A DNA stretch of 64,000 nucleotides from Gigaspora rosea (GCA_003550325.1 QKWP01000045.1:230828-294827); one strand, 5' to 3'; shown: positions 46,198-58,510, numbered from the stretch's first letter. Notes: generated by a model from the letters alone, not told the origin. Translations and numbers: made by a program.

Positions 46198-47181
46198 ATG
46201 GTTAAAATTTCTAAAATTCTTGCTTTTTTGATTCTTATTTTCCATGTTCACTTGACGACTACTTTGCTTACTCATGTATTAGAAGAACGTAACTTGACTA
46301 TGTTACTAGCTAATAGATCAGGACATGAATTGAAAAAAAGAGGTCCTTCCTACAAGCATCCTTTTAACCCACTTAAAATTAAAGGAACAATATTTGTACG
46401 TCCAGCTAATATTCCTGAACGGATAAGATTGTTAGAAATTACTCTGGCTTGTGCACAGCTTAGAACTTTTGTTGCATTTTGTATTTGTTGCGCATTAAAC
46501 AATCGAAATGTTTTGATTGATGAACCACAATCAAAGCCAATTATACATCCTATATGGTCTGATGATTTTATAAATCAACACGTTCATGGCCCGAACCTTA
46601 GAAAAATGTTTTATAAATATCGTAGATCAGATTATTATAATCGCATGTATTTTGATGATTTTGATTATATTGGCTATCGTATTAATATACCCAAATGTCC
46701 TACTTCAGAAGCAATTCCAATTTATGAACCAAATCAACAACTAAAACCGTGCCAACTTAATGATGCTGAAAATATTTTGCGCCCATATGATCCTACAACT
46801 GATCTTTTTGCATCTAAACCTTCTGGTCCTTCTAAATTACAATACAAAAGTACAGTTAAAGAATTTTCATTAAATGCACCAGGATTTTCAGAATTTTTTG
46901 AAATATTAATATTATTACAATATAAGCCTGATATAATTGATTATTTTGACTCAAGACGTCCTCTACTTGATAAGTATGACAAAATATATAATTATCTACT
47001 TGCTGAAGAAACTGATATAAAGCATTATTTTACTCTTATCTACAAATTTGGAGAAAAAATTAATAGTTACCTTCATAAATTAACAAGTTTAGTTAATCGA
47101 GATGGTTCAGTAAGTCAATCTATAGCAGGTCTAACAATTATGTGTGATGAAGATAAATATATTTATTCCGATAGTTTGTAA
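46198..47181 (+). CDS. Secreted protein of unknown function (327 aa)
   Basis: A single uninterrupted exon. Residues 1-22 (MVKISKILAFLILIFHVHLT) are a clear signal peptide. A dibasic KKR at about residues 46-48 fits a Kex2-type processing site, leaving a mature protein that starts near GPSYKHPF. Later landmarks: a hydrophobic, Cys-rich segment CAQLRTFVAFCICCALNN, an aromatic stretch DYYNRMYFDDFDYIGYRINI, and a helical C-terminal third (FFEILILLQYKPDIIDYF, HYFTLIYKFGEKINSYLHKL). Cysteines number about seven. No family is recognised; it is a candidate secreted effector or surface protein by features only. TATA-like sequence precedes it, and T-rich sequence follows the stop. It is the only host gene here with a fully intact frame and no repeats. 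Confidence 0.82.
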   Translation: MVKISKILAFLILIFHVHLTTTLLTHVLEERNLTMLLANRSGHELKKRGPSYKHPFNPLKIKGTIFVRPANIPERIRLLEITLACAQLRTFVAFCICCALNNRNVLIDEPQSKPIIHPIWSDDFINQHVHGPNLRKMFYKYRRSDYYNRMYFDDFDYIGYRINIPKCPTSEAIPIYEPNQQLKPCQLNDAENILRPYDPTTDLFASKPSGPSKLQYKSTVKEFSLNAPGFSEFFEILILLQYKPDIIDYFDSRRPLLDKYDKIYNYLLAEETDIKHYFTLIYKFGEKINSYLHKLTSLVNRDGSVSQSIAGLTIMCDEDKYIYSDSL

Positions 47182-47184
47182 TTT

Positions 47185-48235
47185 ATAGCTTTTATGTTTT
47201 TATTAGATAATAACATGTTTAGTGGTTATAAATATTTTTTAATAGTAAAGTTTTGTTTTGTTAGTTTTTGTTCTTCAAAATTAATTATTTCAAAAATTCT
47301 TTAAAGAATTTGTTAACTATTAAAAATATAGAAATTTTTTAAATATATTTGAAAACATAGTGGACTTTCGCTGTAATTGGTTAATTTTTTGTGGATCAAC
47401 TTGTGATCTTTTCAAATTTTATTGGTTAATAAATATGGATTGTGTGGAACATGATTAGTAAGTTGTTCATTGAATTACTATAGCGATTACTATCAATATT
47501 TTTTAGTAGTGTAAGAAAGCAATATAACAAATTGACTGCATAAAAAAACACAATGAAGTTGGTTTAGATAAGAAAAAAAAAAGAAAAGCTATTACTGTGA
47601 TTTGGAGGGTTATAATAATGTTGTCTGCAATTATAATCAATATGGCACAACATCTATCATGGATCAATTAGCTATACCAGCTTCAAGTAAACATTTAGAT
47701 TTAATTGACAAGGCCTTATGCAGAAAACATCAATAAGTATATTGTTAATGCAAAGAAAAAAAAAAGACCTAACTAACTAATTTTTGCTCTCATCCCAAAT
47801 ATAAAATTTGTTTAACCATACCTTGAAAAGCAAAAGAAGAAAATTTGCAAAGGCTCCAGAATAGTTGGTTAGATTTTTAACTTACCAAGGGAGCAATGAT
47901 ATGTTAACATTGTTTATATATAACAGATATTGTTTCTGAATACATCAATTTACCAAATTATCCATCTGTGATTTTAAAAGAAGCAAAAAACATAATGTGA
48001 ATTCAGAGTAGGTCATATGTTTGCATAGTAATATTATTTACTCTAAATTAGAATTTTAGAAATTGAAATCTGTGTACTATGAAGTATGTGCTAAACATGA
48101 TGAAGCAAAATTAAGTAGATGTGATGTTTTCATTATTATGCATTCTTAATTATTTTCTTAAACATTTTTATTTTTTTTAAAACAAGTTCCTCTGAGCAAT
48201 AAGATTAAAGTGATAGCAGGAATATTATTCCAAAG
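47185..48235. other. Interval with unrecognised coding shreds
   Basis: At about 47590-47735 the plus strand reads YCDLEGYNNVVCNYNQYGTT followed by SIMDQLAIPASSKHLDLIDK, and near 47930-47998 DIVSEYINLPNYPSVILKEA. These look like remnants of one protein separated by several breaks, but no family is recognised. The rest is AT-rich. Confidence 0.3.
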
Positions 48236-48239
48236 GCAG

Positions 48240-49225
48240 CTAGTGTTTCTATGAACCTGAACTGAACTTAAGTCAAGTTCAGTTCAGGTTCAATATTGAA
48301 TCTAAACCAGAACTTGAACATTTTTAAAACATGTTTAGGTTTAGTTCAGTATTACACTTTTAGAGCTGGTTCAGGTTCAGTTCAGGTTTAGTTCATAAGT
48401 TCATAAACATGTTCAGGTTCAGTCTAGCATTCATATGAACTATTCTCTTACGTTTGGTCCAGGTTTGGTCTAGTCCAGATTAGACTTAAACACTAAAATT
48501 TATTATTTCAAACTTTATACTAAACTCAGACTCAATTATAAGTTTGGTTTGGGCTGGTCCAAAATATGCAAGCTAATTTGAATTTAAATACACATATATT
48601 TATTTTTGGATATAAACAAGTTTACTTAAAGTGAGAAGTACAAATTGATTAGATTTAGAATTTTATTAAAAATTTATTAAAAATCTCATTTTATATAAAA
48701 TTTACAAATTAATTATAACTTTTTGCACTAAGTAAACTTGTGCAGTACCAAAAAATACATTAAAACTGTATATTTTATTTTCTTTTCTTAAAATTTGAAG
48801 AAAGGATGAATAATTTTGAAAATTTTTATCAAAAATTCAAAATTAAACATCTTTGATACAAATTTTAAGAAGTATAAAATAAAATATACTAATTTGATAT
48901 ATTTTGGTGCCAAACAAGTTCATTTAAAGCTAAAAGTCAGAGACAATTATTAAAATTAAGAGAATTATAAAAATATATATAATTTTATTAATATAATTAT
49001 ACAAATTTCTATTAATTTCTAAATTTTATTAATAGACTCTAATTTTTTGCACTAAGTAAATTTGTTAAGTCCAAATAATATATCAAAATAGTATAATTTA
49101 TTTTACTTTTTCTAAAATTTAAAGAAAAGATGCTTAATTTAAAAATTTTTATCAAAAATTCAAAATTAAGCAACTTTGATACAAATTTTAAAGAAAATAA
49201 AATATACTAATATGATTTATTTTTT
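48240..49225 (+). mobile_element. Inverted copy of the left-edge repeat complex
   Basis: It starts TAGTGTTTCTATGAACC, followed by GAACCTGAACTGAAC motifs, then GGTCCAGGTTTGGTC, and from about 48590 the palindromic AAATTTTTATCAAAAATTC array. Order and content are the reverse of 1733 down to 1. It is more diverged in the array part. The two copies bracket 46 kb in opposite orientation. No far terminus was resolved. Confidence 0.75.
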
Positions 49226-49550
49226 ATTGCTCATAGATTATAGTTAGGGTTGTAACAAATATCCTGTCTGCTTTATAAACATAGAGGTGTTCAAGATCAC
49301 AAAACCAAAGAGATTCTTCTAGTTTTTTCAAGCTATATATTCTAGAAGTAGGTCTTGATTCCATGCAAAATTTGTATTGGATCAGAGTTTCACGTCCCTT
49401 TCTATAGCTATAATAAAATATACATTGAGGATTATCTAATAGAAGTTTATAGTAATTGTCAGAAAAGTATTCTCTACTAGTGAATTGACCTGTCACTAAT
49501 AGGTAACATGTTGGACTAATTTGGGTAAGCCAATAGGTATTTCTAGCCAA
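49224..49550 (-). CDS. Hypothetical 108-aa frame
   Basis: An uninterrupted minus-strand frame beginning MARNTYWLTQISPTCYLLVT and ending LTIIYEQ. It has mixed residues rather than the Lys/Asn/Ile bias of random AT-rich frames (several Cys, Trp and Arg). No domain or signal peptide is recognised. Its start lies within the arm of the hairpin at 49536-49656, which argues that it may be element-derived or fortuitous. Confidence 0.3.
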   Translation of the reverse strand: MARNTYWLTQISPTCYLLVTGQFTSREYFSDNYYKLLLDNPQCIFYYSYRKGRETLIQYKFCMESRPTSRIYSLKKLEESLWFCDLEHLYVYKADRIFVTTLTIIYEQ

Positions 49551-49656
49551 TCACTGATATTTGATTATATTGGATAAAATTGAATAATAATCCTATTTTA
49601 CCTAATATAAATAAATATCAGTAATTGGCTAAGAATACCTACTAATCTACTTAGAT
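49536..49656. repeat. Hairpin MITE-like sequence
   Basis: GGTATTTCTAGCCAATCACT at the left and, reverse-complemented from the right, GGTATTCTTAGCCAATTACT form arms that continue GATATTT for about 40 bp around an AT-rich centre. No target duplication was read. Confidence 0.55.
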
Positions 49657-49659
49657 TAG

Positions 49660-49806
49660 CCCGATGGATTCCTGTGGATTACAAGTCAAAACACTATTTC
49701 GACTAACAAATTAGTTTTTGAGAGCTTGTAAGTCTTCTGGCCTATTGGACTTTTTGCATTGATAGTAGTAGTTATACATTCTTAGGACTCCAATATTACT
49801 ATAGAT
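49660..49806. other. Short unassigned spacer
   Basis: Nothing recognised. Confidence 0.3.
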
Positions 49807-49807
49807 T

Positions 49808-50957
49808 CCCGAAAATAAGCTATCTCTTGGTTTTGACCAAAAAACCTAAAAACTTGTTTTACTTGAAAATAAGCTATCTCATTTTTTTCGAACCAAAACA
49901 ATAATAAAATTTTTGTTCCAAAAATAAGCTACCCTCTCAAATATCTATAAATTTTAAATAAAAAACAGATAATTGGTCACATTAGTGCATATATACAATA
50001 GTAGTAATGATTGAATATTTTATTCTTGCTATTGCATATATATGTATACTTACCCTCTAAAAACTATTCATGCCCCGTCCTATTATTATAAATTATCTAT
50101 CTGTCTCACTATTTTTTCACCTGAAAAGAGTCATTTGCTGTATCCTTTTATCTGAAAAGAGATACTTTTCTATCTATACAACCAAATAATTTTTACTTCT
50201 ATAAAAAACCTATAAATAGATAAATAAAATAAATAAATAAACAAACAAACAAAGAATGAATGAAATATAAGTTAAATAAAAAAATAATTAAATAAAAAAT
50301 TAAAAAAAAATTAGTTTTTAAATTATAAATTAAAGAAAACAGTTATTTAAATAAAAATAATTTAAAAAAATAATTTAAAAAAAACTTTAAAATAAAATAA
50401 ATAAATAAATAAGGATATTTAAAAACAAATAATATAAGTAAAAAATTAAAAAAAGTTTAAAAGGTTTAAAAATAAAAAAAATTATTAAAAAATTTAAAAA
50501 AAAAATCAAAAAAAAATAATAATAAAAATTTTTTAAAAAAATTTAAAAAATAAAAATACATTAAAAAAATAATTAAAAAAAATAAATAACAAAAAATAAA
50601 AAAATAAAAATACTTTAAAAAAATAATAAAAAAATTAAAAAAAATGAAAAAATTAACAATAAAAAAATAATAAAAATATGTTATTAAAAAAATTATAATA
50701 AAAATAAATAAAAAAATAAAAAAAAACCAAAAAAATAATTAAAAAAATAATTAAAAAATTAAAAAAATGAAAAAATAATAAAAAAAAAGTGTTTTGCTAA
50801 ATCTCACTAGCAGAGATCATCACCGCTTATATGTTCAACCAATTAGATCGTAGGATCTTGTGTAACCGAAACAAAATCAAAAAAATAATGAAACTAAGAA
50901 AAAATCTAAAAAATCTTAGACAACAAAATATTTTACTATGATAACTTATTTTCGGGC
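49808..50957. mobile_element. Possible element with CCCGAAAATAAG ends
   Basis: CCCGAAAATAAGCTATC at the left pairs with the reverse complement of the right, CCCGAAAATAAGTTATC. Internal AATAAGCTATC/ACCC copies link it to 20032-21435. The right part overlaps another inverted pair (50790-51105), so boundaries are uncertain. No target duplication was found. Confidence 0.4.
50210..50790 (+). repeat. A-rich strand-biased low-complexity tract
   Basis: About 580 bp of (A)n, AATA and AAAT units, with C and G nearly absent and T much rarer than A. It begins with ATAAATAAACAAACAAAC and degenerates into A runs. It has no coding meaning. Confidence 0.85.
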
Positions 50958-51105
50958 ACTAAGTAAAAGTTTTTAGCGCAAAATTTTACTATAATATGCC
51001 TTTCTAACCCTAATCCTAACCCTAACTCTAAACCCTAATCTCAGTTTTTTAAAAAGTTTATTATAGAGTGGTGACGATCACCGCCGGTGAGATTTAGTAA
51101 AATTC
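50790..51105. repeat. Inverted pair around a telomere-like tract
   Basis: Left arm TTTGCTAAATCTCACTAGCA and GATCATCACCGC pair with the right arm ending CACCGCCGGTGAGATTTAGT (51069-51105). Between them at 51005-51040 lies TAACCCTAATCCTAACCCTA, a degenerate interstitial telomere-like run. Confidence 0.55.
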
Positions 51106-51164
51106 AAAAAAAATAATAATAAAAAAAGATAAAATAAAAATTTAAATTATGGGTATAGTAAAAT

Positions 51165-51387
51165 ATGGGGGTGAGTTAGTAGAAAAGGAACAAATCATTT
51201 TTAGTAAAATTTTTTTAATTTTTAAACTAAAATATCTTGACAACTATTTAATTCAATATGTAAATTTTTTCTTATTTTAATCTTGTAATTATACAGAATT
51301 AAACTAAAAAAAATTATTAAATTTATTAAAATAGTTATTAAGATATTTAAGCTTAAAGTCAAGAAAACTTTTACTTAGAAAAAATTA
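51165..51387 (+). mobile_element. Truncated GGGTGARTCARTAGAAA-family MITE
   Basis: The left end GGGGGTGAGTTAGTAGAAAA is followed by a body that matches 30650-30860 closely (ATTTTTAAACTAAAATATCT, then AAGCTTAAAGTCAAGAAAAC). The right terminal repeat is missing, cut at about 51387. Confidence 0.7.
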
Positions 51388-51389
51388 TA

Positions 51390-52190
51390 ACAGAATTTTT
51401 ATAGTAATTCACAATAATTCTAATACAAGCTAACTATCATTAACAAAATAGAGTTTTACAGTAGCTCACCAATGCAAGCTAAAAACTTTGACTAATTCAA
51501 ATTTAGCCCACAAAAATCAAAATGCAACTAACTTGACTACATTGTGATCACCAGAATAGCAGGCAAGTATTTAAATTTTTTTTATATAACTCATTAGAAA
51601 TCATAACAAAAATGAAACATATACAACTTTAAATTATATACAGTAGTCATTGGAATAGCAAATAATTTCAAAAAAAATAGTTTATCATAACTCTTGATGA
51701 AAATTATGGTAATTGCAATACAAACCAACTTTAAACATTGTATACTGCATTATCGTTCTTTTTGATTTAGTTTAATTTAATTACTATTTAATTGTTTTTT
51801 ATGTTCTACAATTACAATACAAGCAATTATCTAAATTCGTTATATTTTTAGAATCAATTTTATTACTTTTTGGTATTTTTATTATATTTAATATAGTAAA
51901 TGGAATCTATTATAATCATGGAACTTACAAACTGATCAAATTGAAAAGAGTGATAATAAGTTCTGTAGCAAATCATTTTTCAATAGAACTAATAGTAATT
52001 TAATTGCAAATCAGCTCAACTATTGTAACATACTGAGATGATGGGTAAGTTTTGTAACAGAATTGTTTACCGTAATCATGATAATTCTGATGAAACTAAC
52101 TCAACCTTAAACATAGACTGGAATAGTAAACAAGTTTCATAAGGGAATTTTACAAATTTATGGTAGAAATCATAGTAATTCAAATGCACA
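51390..52190 (-). repeat. Diverged ~100-bp satellite monomers, minus orientation
   Basis: Repeated pieces such as TTACAGTAGCTCACCAATGC, ACAATTCTAATACAAGCTAA and GTTACAAAACTTA-like complements correspond to the 58990-61760 array read on the other strand. Divergence is high and the order irregular. Confidence 0.5.
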
Positions 52191-52194
52191 ACAA

Positions 52195-53155
52195 CTTAGC
52201 TTATTGATTAATTGAAAAATCAGAGCACCATAGGTACCCTAATTTTTTCTTTCTTGTATAGTATATACATATTGGCCAATTTAAGAAATTGCTAATAATT
52301 TTGATCTACTGGTCCATTTTGGATGATTTAACTACCAAAATGTTCATCTCAATGAGATTATTCTAACAAGCCCAAAATTACTAAAATCCAATTACAGGAT
52401 CCTTTGATCGATCAAATTTTGTAAGATTAGTGTAAGATTTTAATAGTGTATTTAGAATTACTATGTTTTAAGTAGTATACTCAATTAATTAGCTAATGAT
52501 GTAATTGATGTGTTTTCAGTACAGTACCATCCTCATTGTACATTTAAACATTGCAATAATTGAAATGGTGATTTTGATTGATAGTTGAGCAAATACTTTA
52601 TTATTGCATCTTCTTACCCTTCATTATTACTATTAAAAAATCATTTTTACAAAACTGTAATAAAAAAAAAATGATTAACCAGCAGAAATACCAAAAATCT
52701 ATGCTAGCGATTTCAGTTTCTCATTCTTCTTTTACAGACTTCACCAACTTCAAATATTAATGAATCCTGTAACATCAAATAACTCAAATGCTTGAGCTAT
52801 TGCCAGATGCATTCAAATTAATAATGTATCTTATACGTGCAATGCTTTTCGGTTAGGTCATCTTTCATCTTGCACGCATTAGTTAACAACTTAGGCAAGT
52901 TACTGAAGTTAGAACTTCAGTCAGATATCAACTTCGGTCTCGACATATGCACAGTTTCATTAATTAAGCTCCAAACAATACCTAATACTACTAATGTAAA
53001 ATTGACATGACTGTGGCAATAAAATTATAGAAGGCAAGTATCAACTTTTATTGTTATCGTTATGAATTTAACAAATGTGGAAGTGAGAAGCACTAGAAAT
53101 TAACTTTTGAAATAGATCTTTCTGCACATGTTAACTTCACATTCCTGAAGTTGCA
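52195..53155. other. Gene-free interval
   Basis: AT-rich sequence with short TGAAGTT/AACTTCA inverted motifs around 52900-53165. No gene is supported; a 60-codon frame at 52578 has no motif. Confidence 0.35.
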
Positions 53156-53159
53156 ACTT

Positions 53160-53445
53160 TCAGGTACAATATGTATCATCATGTGCTAGATAGTGATCTT
53201 AAAAAGCTTCCAATTAATAAACAAAATACCTGATTATTGTTAACAATTAGTATGACATATGCATGTACATACTATACTTGTGACCTTATGAAGCATCAAA
53301 TCAAAAGATAAAATACCTGATTATATTGTCAATTAGAAAAGAAAAAGATTCAGTTTCAAAATATGCAGGTACATGCTAAATAGGACCTTAAAGAACATCC
53401 AATCAAAAGCTGATTACAATTGTCAATTACAAAAGAATGTCATGC
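53160..53445 (+). repeat. Degenerate tandem repeat, three units of ~100 bp
   Basis: Units share the order (C/G)(A/T)GGTACA, GCTA(G/A)ATAG, CTTA(A/T)(A/G)A(A/G)CATC(A/C)AATCAAAAG, then ATACCTGATTATTGT(C/T)AATTA. They start near 53162, 53262 and 53366. No known function. Confidence 0.6.
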
Positions 53446-53911
53446 TAATCCTGTGAGTCTTGTTTAATTGTTACGTAGGATATCATTAATTAGGTCAATT
53501 AAAAACACATACTACATATATATTGTAAGTGAAAACAGAATTTAAATGAATTTGGAATATCCTAGTTAAATTAAATTTAGGGTATGGGTGTGCATACTAT
53601 AAAATCAACCCTCAAATGCTGGTTTTATATAATAATTCTGAATCCACTTAGATTCTGTTTCAACTTACAACATATATATGCTTAATATGATATATGATGA
53701 ATAATAATTATATGAAAGATGAAATCTGCACAGTGAGGATGATTTTCTTGGATTTGCATCAATAATTAAATATTTCTGTGCGGACTTCAAGATGGTTTTC
53801 TTAATAAAGAGATTTCTCATTAATATTAAGCTATTTGGATTGCTTTTTATTCATATTGATAGTGATATTTGCGGATCATAGCAAAGTTGATATATATAAG
53901 AGAATTTTTAA

Positions 53912-54833
53912 TATATCGTTCTTTTGAAAGTAATATCACAATTTCTTTTTTATATACAAGTAAAAGTAAAAGGTGTTTGGCAAATTTTAATTAATGTTAA
54001 GGTAATAAAAAAGAATGCTTTATTATTTTAATGATATAGCCTTTACAGAGCAGTAAAATACTAGCAAATCAAACTCATTATTAGATTAAATTTAGTAGTA
54101 AATGATTGGCTTAGCGAAACACAAAATATAACAGGTCTTTAATTTTAGCAATTATCAATTCATCTAGGCGGTAAAAAATCTGAAACTAAAAAATTAAAAA
54201 GATCCAAACTTTGTCTTAAAATCCATGTTAACTTAATAATTTTTGTTAGCAAATCAACACAAATTATATAAATTTATCTAGTCATGTGAAGTATTTCGAT
54301 TCATACCTAAGCTCTACCAGAACATTTATAAGTGGAAAAGAAGAGAATAAGAATAGTCTATAAACGCGATCAATTTCATAATATGAGAAGTAACCTTTTT
54401 TGGCAATTTTTCGTTATAAACAGCCATCAAATAGGAGCAAAAATGCAAATTCGGGAAATTTGCATTTCATAATTATGAACAAATTTTTTTAATGTTTTAA
54501 AAAGATTTCTCCAAAGTACGCGTAAAGCATTAATGCAAAAAATATTTCAAATTAGAAACATTATACATACTGTTTAAATTTCTACAAAAGTTTGATTGCG
54601 TATGTCCAATATATTTCGATATCAGGTATCTGGTTATTCACCATAGTCTACCTTAGATACAGTAGCAAATTGGCAATGTTAGATAACCAGGATACAGTTG
54701 AAACCTCTTTAAATTTTGAATAAGACTCACTTAGCTACAATTTGTATTATGCCAATTGTATGTCATGTATACGTAACAAACATGTTTTCTCAAATTCTTT
54801 TGTTTCAGAAATAAATTTAATATTTAACTAGGC
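53912..54833. repeat. Duplicated block, copy 2, left part
   Basis: It matches 3235-4313 without the 184-bp MITE. Homology stops at ATATTTAACTA (54824-54834) and resumes at TTAACTACAATGTTATTTTG (62669). The intervening 7.8 kb is absent from copy 1. Confidence 0.8.
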
Positions 54834-54834
54834 G

Positions 54835-56410
54835 TATGAGTTGTTTAAAGGGAGTTAGAATAGTGTATGCTATATTGTATCATAGTAAAATTATCAAAAT
54901 TTGATCAATTTCATATTATAATTTATAGCAGAACAGATAAAGATTTTGTATTAAGGCCATGCAATTTTTATAATTGGTTTAAATAATGGCTTGGTCAGTA
55001 AAGTGAGGTTTGTAAATTTTTTTAATACAGTTAACTAATAGAAGCTCTCTATTTGACAATCATATAATATAGAGTGATATATATAACAATTTCACATGTT
55101 AATGCATTAGTACTGTAAATTACTGTAGAAAATGCCCCTTGATCAGTACCCCACTTGATTTATACCGGGTCTATTTAAAGTTTATTGCAATTCTTTTGAC
55201 TGTTTTTGGAAAAAAACTTGCATAAACCTGATTTCCTATTTTGGTTTATAACTACCAGGTATTTTACACAGTAATTTACAGTAGTAGCTTGATTTTTTTT
55301 ATTAAATTTGACATAACTGTAATTTTTCAAGTTCTTGTTTGTTTTGATAGCATTTCACTTTAATATTTCACAATATATGTAAAATTTTATTGTACTATTG
55401 AAGCTATAAGAACACTTAATACTCTAGAGGCTAGATTTTTACTTTGCAAACTTATTATTTGGGTGCTTCAAAAAAAAAACTGAGATTTGGTGACAGAAAA
55501 TTCATGTTAATAATTAATCAATTTGGGTTATATACTGTATTTAGTGTGATTGTGAAGTGAATATTGAATTTACTATTTACAATCACTTAAATAAAGTAGT
55601 TAGATATCCTTATTACATGTTGATGATCAGAATGTTAACAATTTATTTATTTTATTCAAGTTACTTTAGCTTTTATTATTAAATTTAGTAAAATATAGCT
55701 GTAGTGATATGTGCACATTAAATAAGATCTGGTGAATATGAAATCAAACCAATAAATCAGTTCATTAGTTTAGGATTAGGGTGAGGATTAGGGTGAGGGT
55801 TAGGTTAGAGTTGAGGTAGCATGCTTTAATAAAGAAGTTCTAACCCAAAATATTGCAAGAAAATTTTTTTGTTAGAGTACAAGAGATGGTTTTATAGAAA
55901 TGCCCCTTGCCCTCTCACAAAAAATTGTTCGCCCTTGTAATATTGGCCAATTGAATTTAAGGTTTCAGGTATAATATAAAATTCAAAACGAAGTCATCTT
56001 TTTACAAAAAAATATAAATAGCTTAAATTTTTAATTATGAAACCACCTTCTGCAGCCTAATTAAAAATAGTTTCATAAAATTTTATTAATAGAGCATTCT
56101 ACCCTATGCTGTTCTCACCCTAATAACGCATTTTTAGTTTTATATACCACTTTTTACTTAGAAAAATAAAATGTTTGTTTTGACTATCATGTTACACCTT
56201 ATCTTAAATTTTATTGGCCAAAATTTTAGGGGTGAACAATTTTTTGTGGAATAGCTACCTAAGATGTTTCATAGATAGTATGGTCAATTTTTTAAAAAAA
56301 ACATAATCACTTCGATTTCATATTACACCTAATCCTGCAGTTTAATTTGTTGATTAGGGTAGTAATACATTGCCATGGTGTATTTTATATAATCCTTTAT
56401 TATTTACTAT
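54835..56410. other. Gene-free interval inside the 7.8-kb interruption
   Basis: AT-rich sequence. TTAGGGTGAGGATTAGGGTG at about 55776-55810 is telomere-like and degenerate. No gene frames. Confidence 0.4.
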
Positions 56411-56415
56411 TATAT

Positions 56416-57082
56416 CTTTCAAACTGATTCTGTTAAATTTGATAAAAATTGATTTACCATCTCCATTTCTGCTATATTAATCTAATAGTTTATAATGATT
56501 TCAAACTTGATAATCTTTCAGTATTGAACCAAAATTGAGTTTGTAAGTGTAGTAAATATATTTGCTACTTGACAAATTTAATTGTTCAAACATTCTATTA
56601 TAACATACATGTCTAGCTATTATAAGTATTGTTGAACCACCCCAAACCTATATACATAGTGAACAGATTTTGAGAGGTTATCAAGTTTAAAACATTATAA
56701 ACTATCAGATTTATATAGCAAAAATGGAATTGACTTATTAATTTTTTATCAGATTTGACAAATTATCAATTTGATAAACAATATATAACTAGCACTAGCC
56801 TTGTAATTGTTTTACTATTGAACCTCCTAAACCTGATATTGTCAAAACTGATAATTTATTAATTCTAATAAAAAATTTAATCTACAACTCTTTTATGCTA
56901 TATAAATTTAATACTGTCAAACCACTCAAAACTGATATATATGATAAACAGGTTTTTTATAGTATTAAAAGTTAACAGGTTTGAAAATACTATAAACTAT
57001 TAGATTTATATAGCAGAAATGGAGATGGTAAATTAAATTTTTTTATCATATTTGACAAGATCAGTTTTGAGAGGTTTAACAA
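56416..57082. mobile_element. Inverted-repeat element with ~105-bp arms
   Basis: Left arm 56416-56520 (AAACTGATTCTGTTAAATTT, ATTTACCATCTCCATTTCTG) is the reverse complement, with about 15% mismatch, of 56977-57082. A partial third copy lies at 56690-56770. The motif TTTTGAGAGGTT recurs near the ends. Target duplication not found. Confidence 0.6.
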
Positions 57083-57084
57083 TA

Positions 57085-57895
57085 AGTTTATAATGTTTTC
57101 AACCCTGATAATCTCTCAATGCTAAAACAAAATCTGACACTATACATATTGCTTTTGAGAGGTTCAAAAGCAGAAGTCAAGTTTTCTTTTGGCAGTGCTT
57201 ATAGATCTTGAGTGGGTATTGTTACAGTTTGTCCACTCTATTCTTAATATGCTCAAGCTTGTGAGCTCTCTAAAAATAAATTATTATCAAAAAGTTAAAA
57301 TTTTTAATATATTAGTAAATAGTTTATTGATTGAGAATTATTGCATTCTTGTATTATATAATTTATTTTATAATTAATAAATAATATAACAATAGAATAT
57401 AATGATTACTAATGAACAAATCATTTGCCAACACTTATAATATATCATAATAAATATATACTATTGTAAACTGCTGGACTGGATCTTTTTTATTACATTG
57501 TTTTTAAAATCTATAATTAGACCTATGAGTCTTTTGTATGAGAATAGGTCTGATAATTGGGAGATTTATTCTATTTTATTTATTTGTATACCCAGGTCTT
57601 TACATTTTACTAAAACTTTATTCCATGTTGTAGATCTGAGTACATACTGTAATAGTTGATTTGGAAGAGTGAGTAAAACAATATAGACAATAGTGCCTAT
57701 TTACACTCTATCCAGTACAGGAGAAGATATAAATAAGTATTAAAGATTTGGTTAAAGTTGAATATACAATCAGTGGAGACTGAAGGGATGATCTATTACT
57801 AAATCACTCACAATTAATAGAGATGCAGATGCTAGTGATGCTAATATCAGGAATATCAATAATATGATATCAAGATAATAAATAATATATTATAT
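57085..57895. other. Gene-free interval
   Basis: AT-rich, with nothing recognised. A 62-codon frame at 57189 has no motif. Confidence 0.3.
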
Positions 57896-57899
57896 GAAT

Positions 57900-58510
57900 G
57901 AATAATGGGTTCACCAGAGTATTAGAGTTGATTCCAGTTAGGTAATATCAATGTAGGTTTAATTCAAAAAAGATTTGGAGTTTTCCTACATGCGCAGGAA
58001 TAAATTATAAACCAATTGGTAGGCCAATATAAGTCATATATATAATTTCGAAGGATTATATTCAAGTCTTAATAAAAGCTGATTCAAGATTAAAAGTTAA
58101 TTCAGTCTGTTGAATTGAGTTATGATAGGTATTATTAAAGTTGCAAGTTGAATTCAGGGATAAGTATAATTTCCAAATGATTTATTTAATACTAAATAAG
58201 AGAATTCTTTATTAAATAACAATAGAACTAAATTTTTCTTCTAGTCTAGAACTTGAGGCCTTTATATACATGTTAAATTCTGACTACATTACTTAGCTAC
58301 TACAACATTACTTAGATTACTAAGTTTATTCTATGAGGGTTATGCTTACTTTACAATTTCTACTATGCTACATAGTTACCACTATATTACTTAGTAGGCT
58401 TTTCAAGCCTTAATTGGTACAACAGGATTAAGCAACTACATTAATGTAGCCACTATAATGTTTTAATATGCATAAAATAACATTCATATAGTTAAGCTAC
58501 TAAGCCACCT
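57900..58510 (-). mobile_element. LTR-like retroelement fossil (solo LTR candidate)
   Basis: Read on the minus strand the block has the layout of a long terminal repeat: a TATATAAAGGCC box, a poly(A)-signal-like AATAAAG about 60 bp later and AT-rich flanks. No internal coding region and no second copy lie in the window, so it would be a solo, broken relic. Family and exact ends are not determined. Confidence 0.3.
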
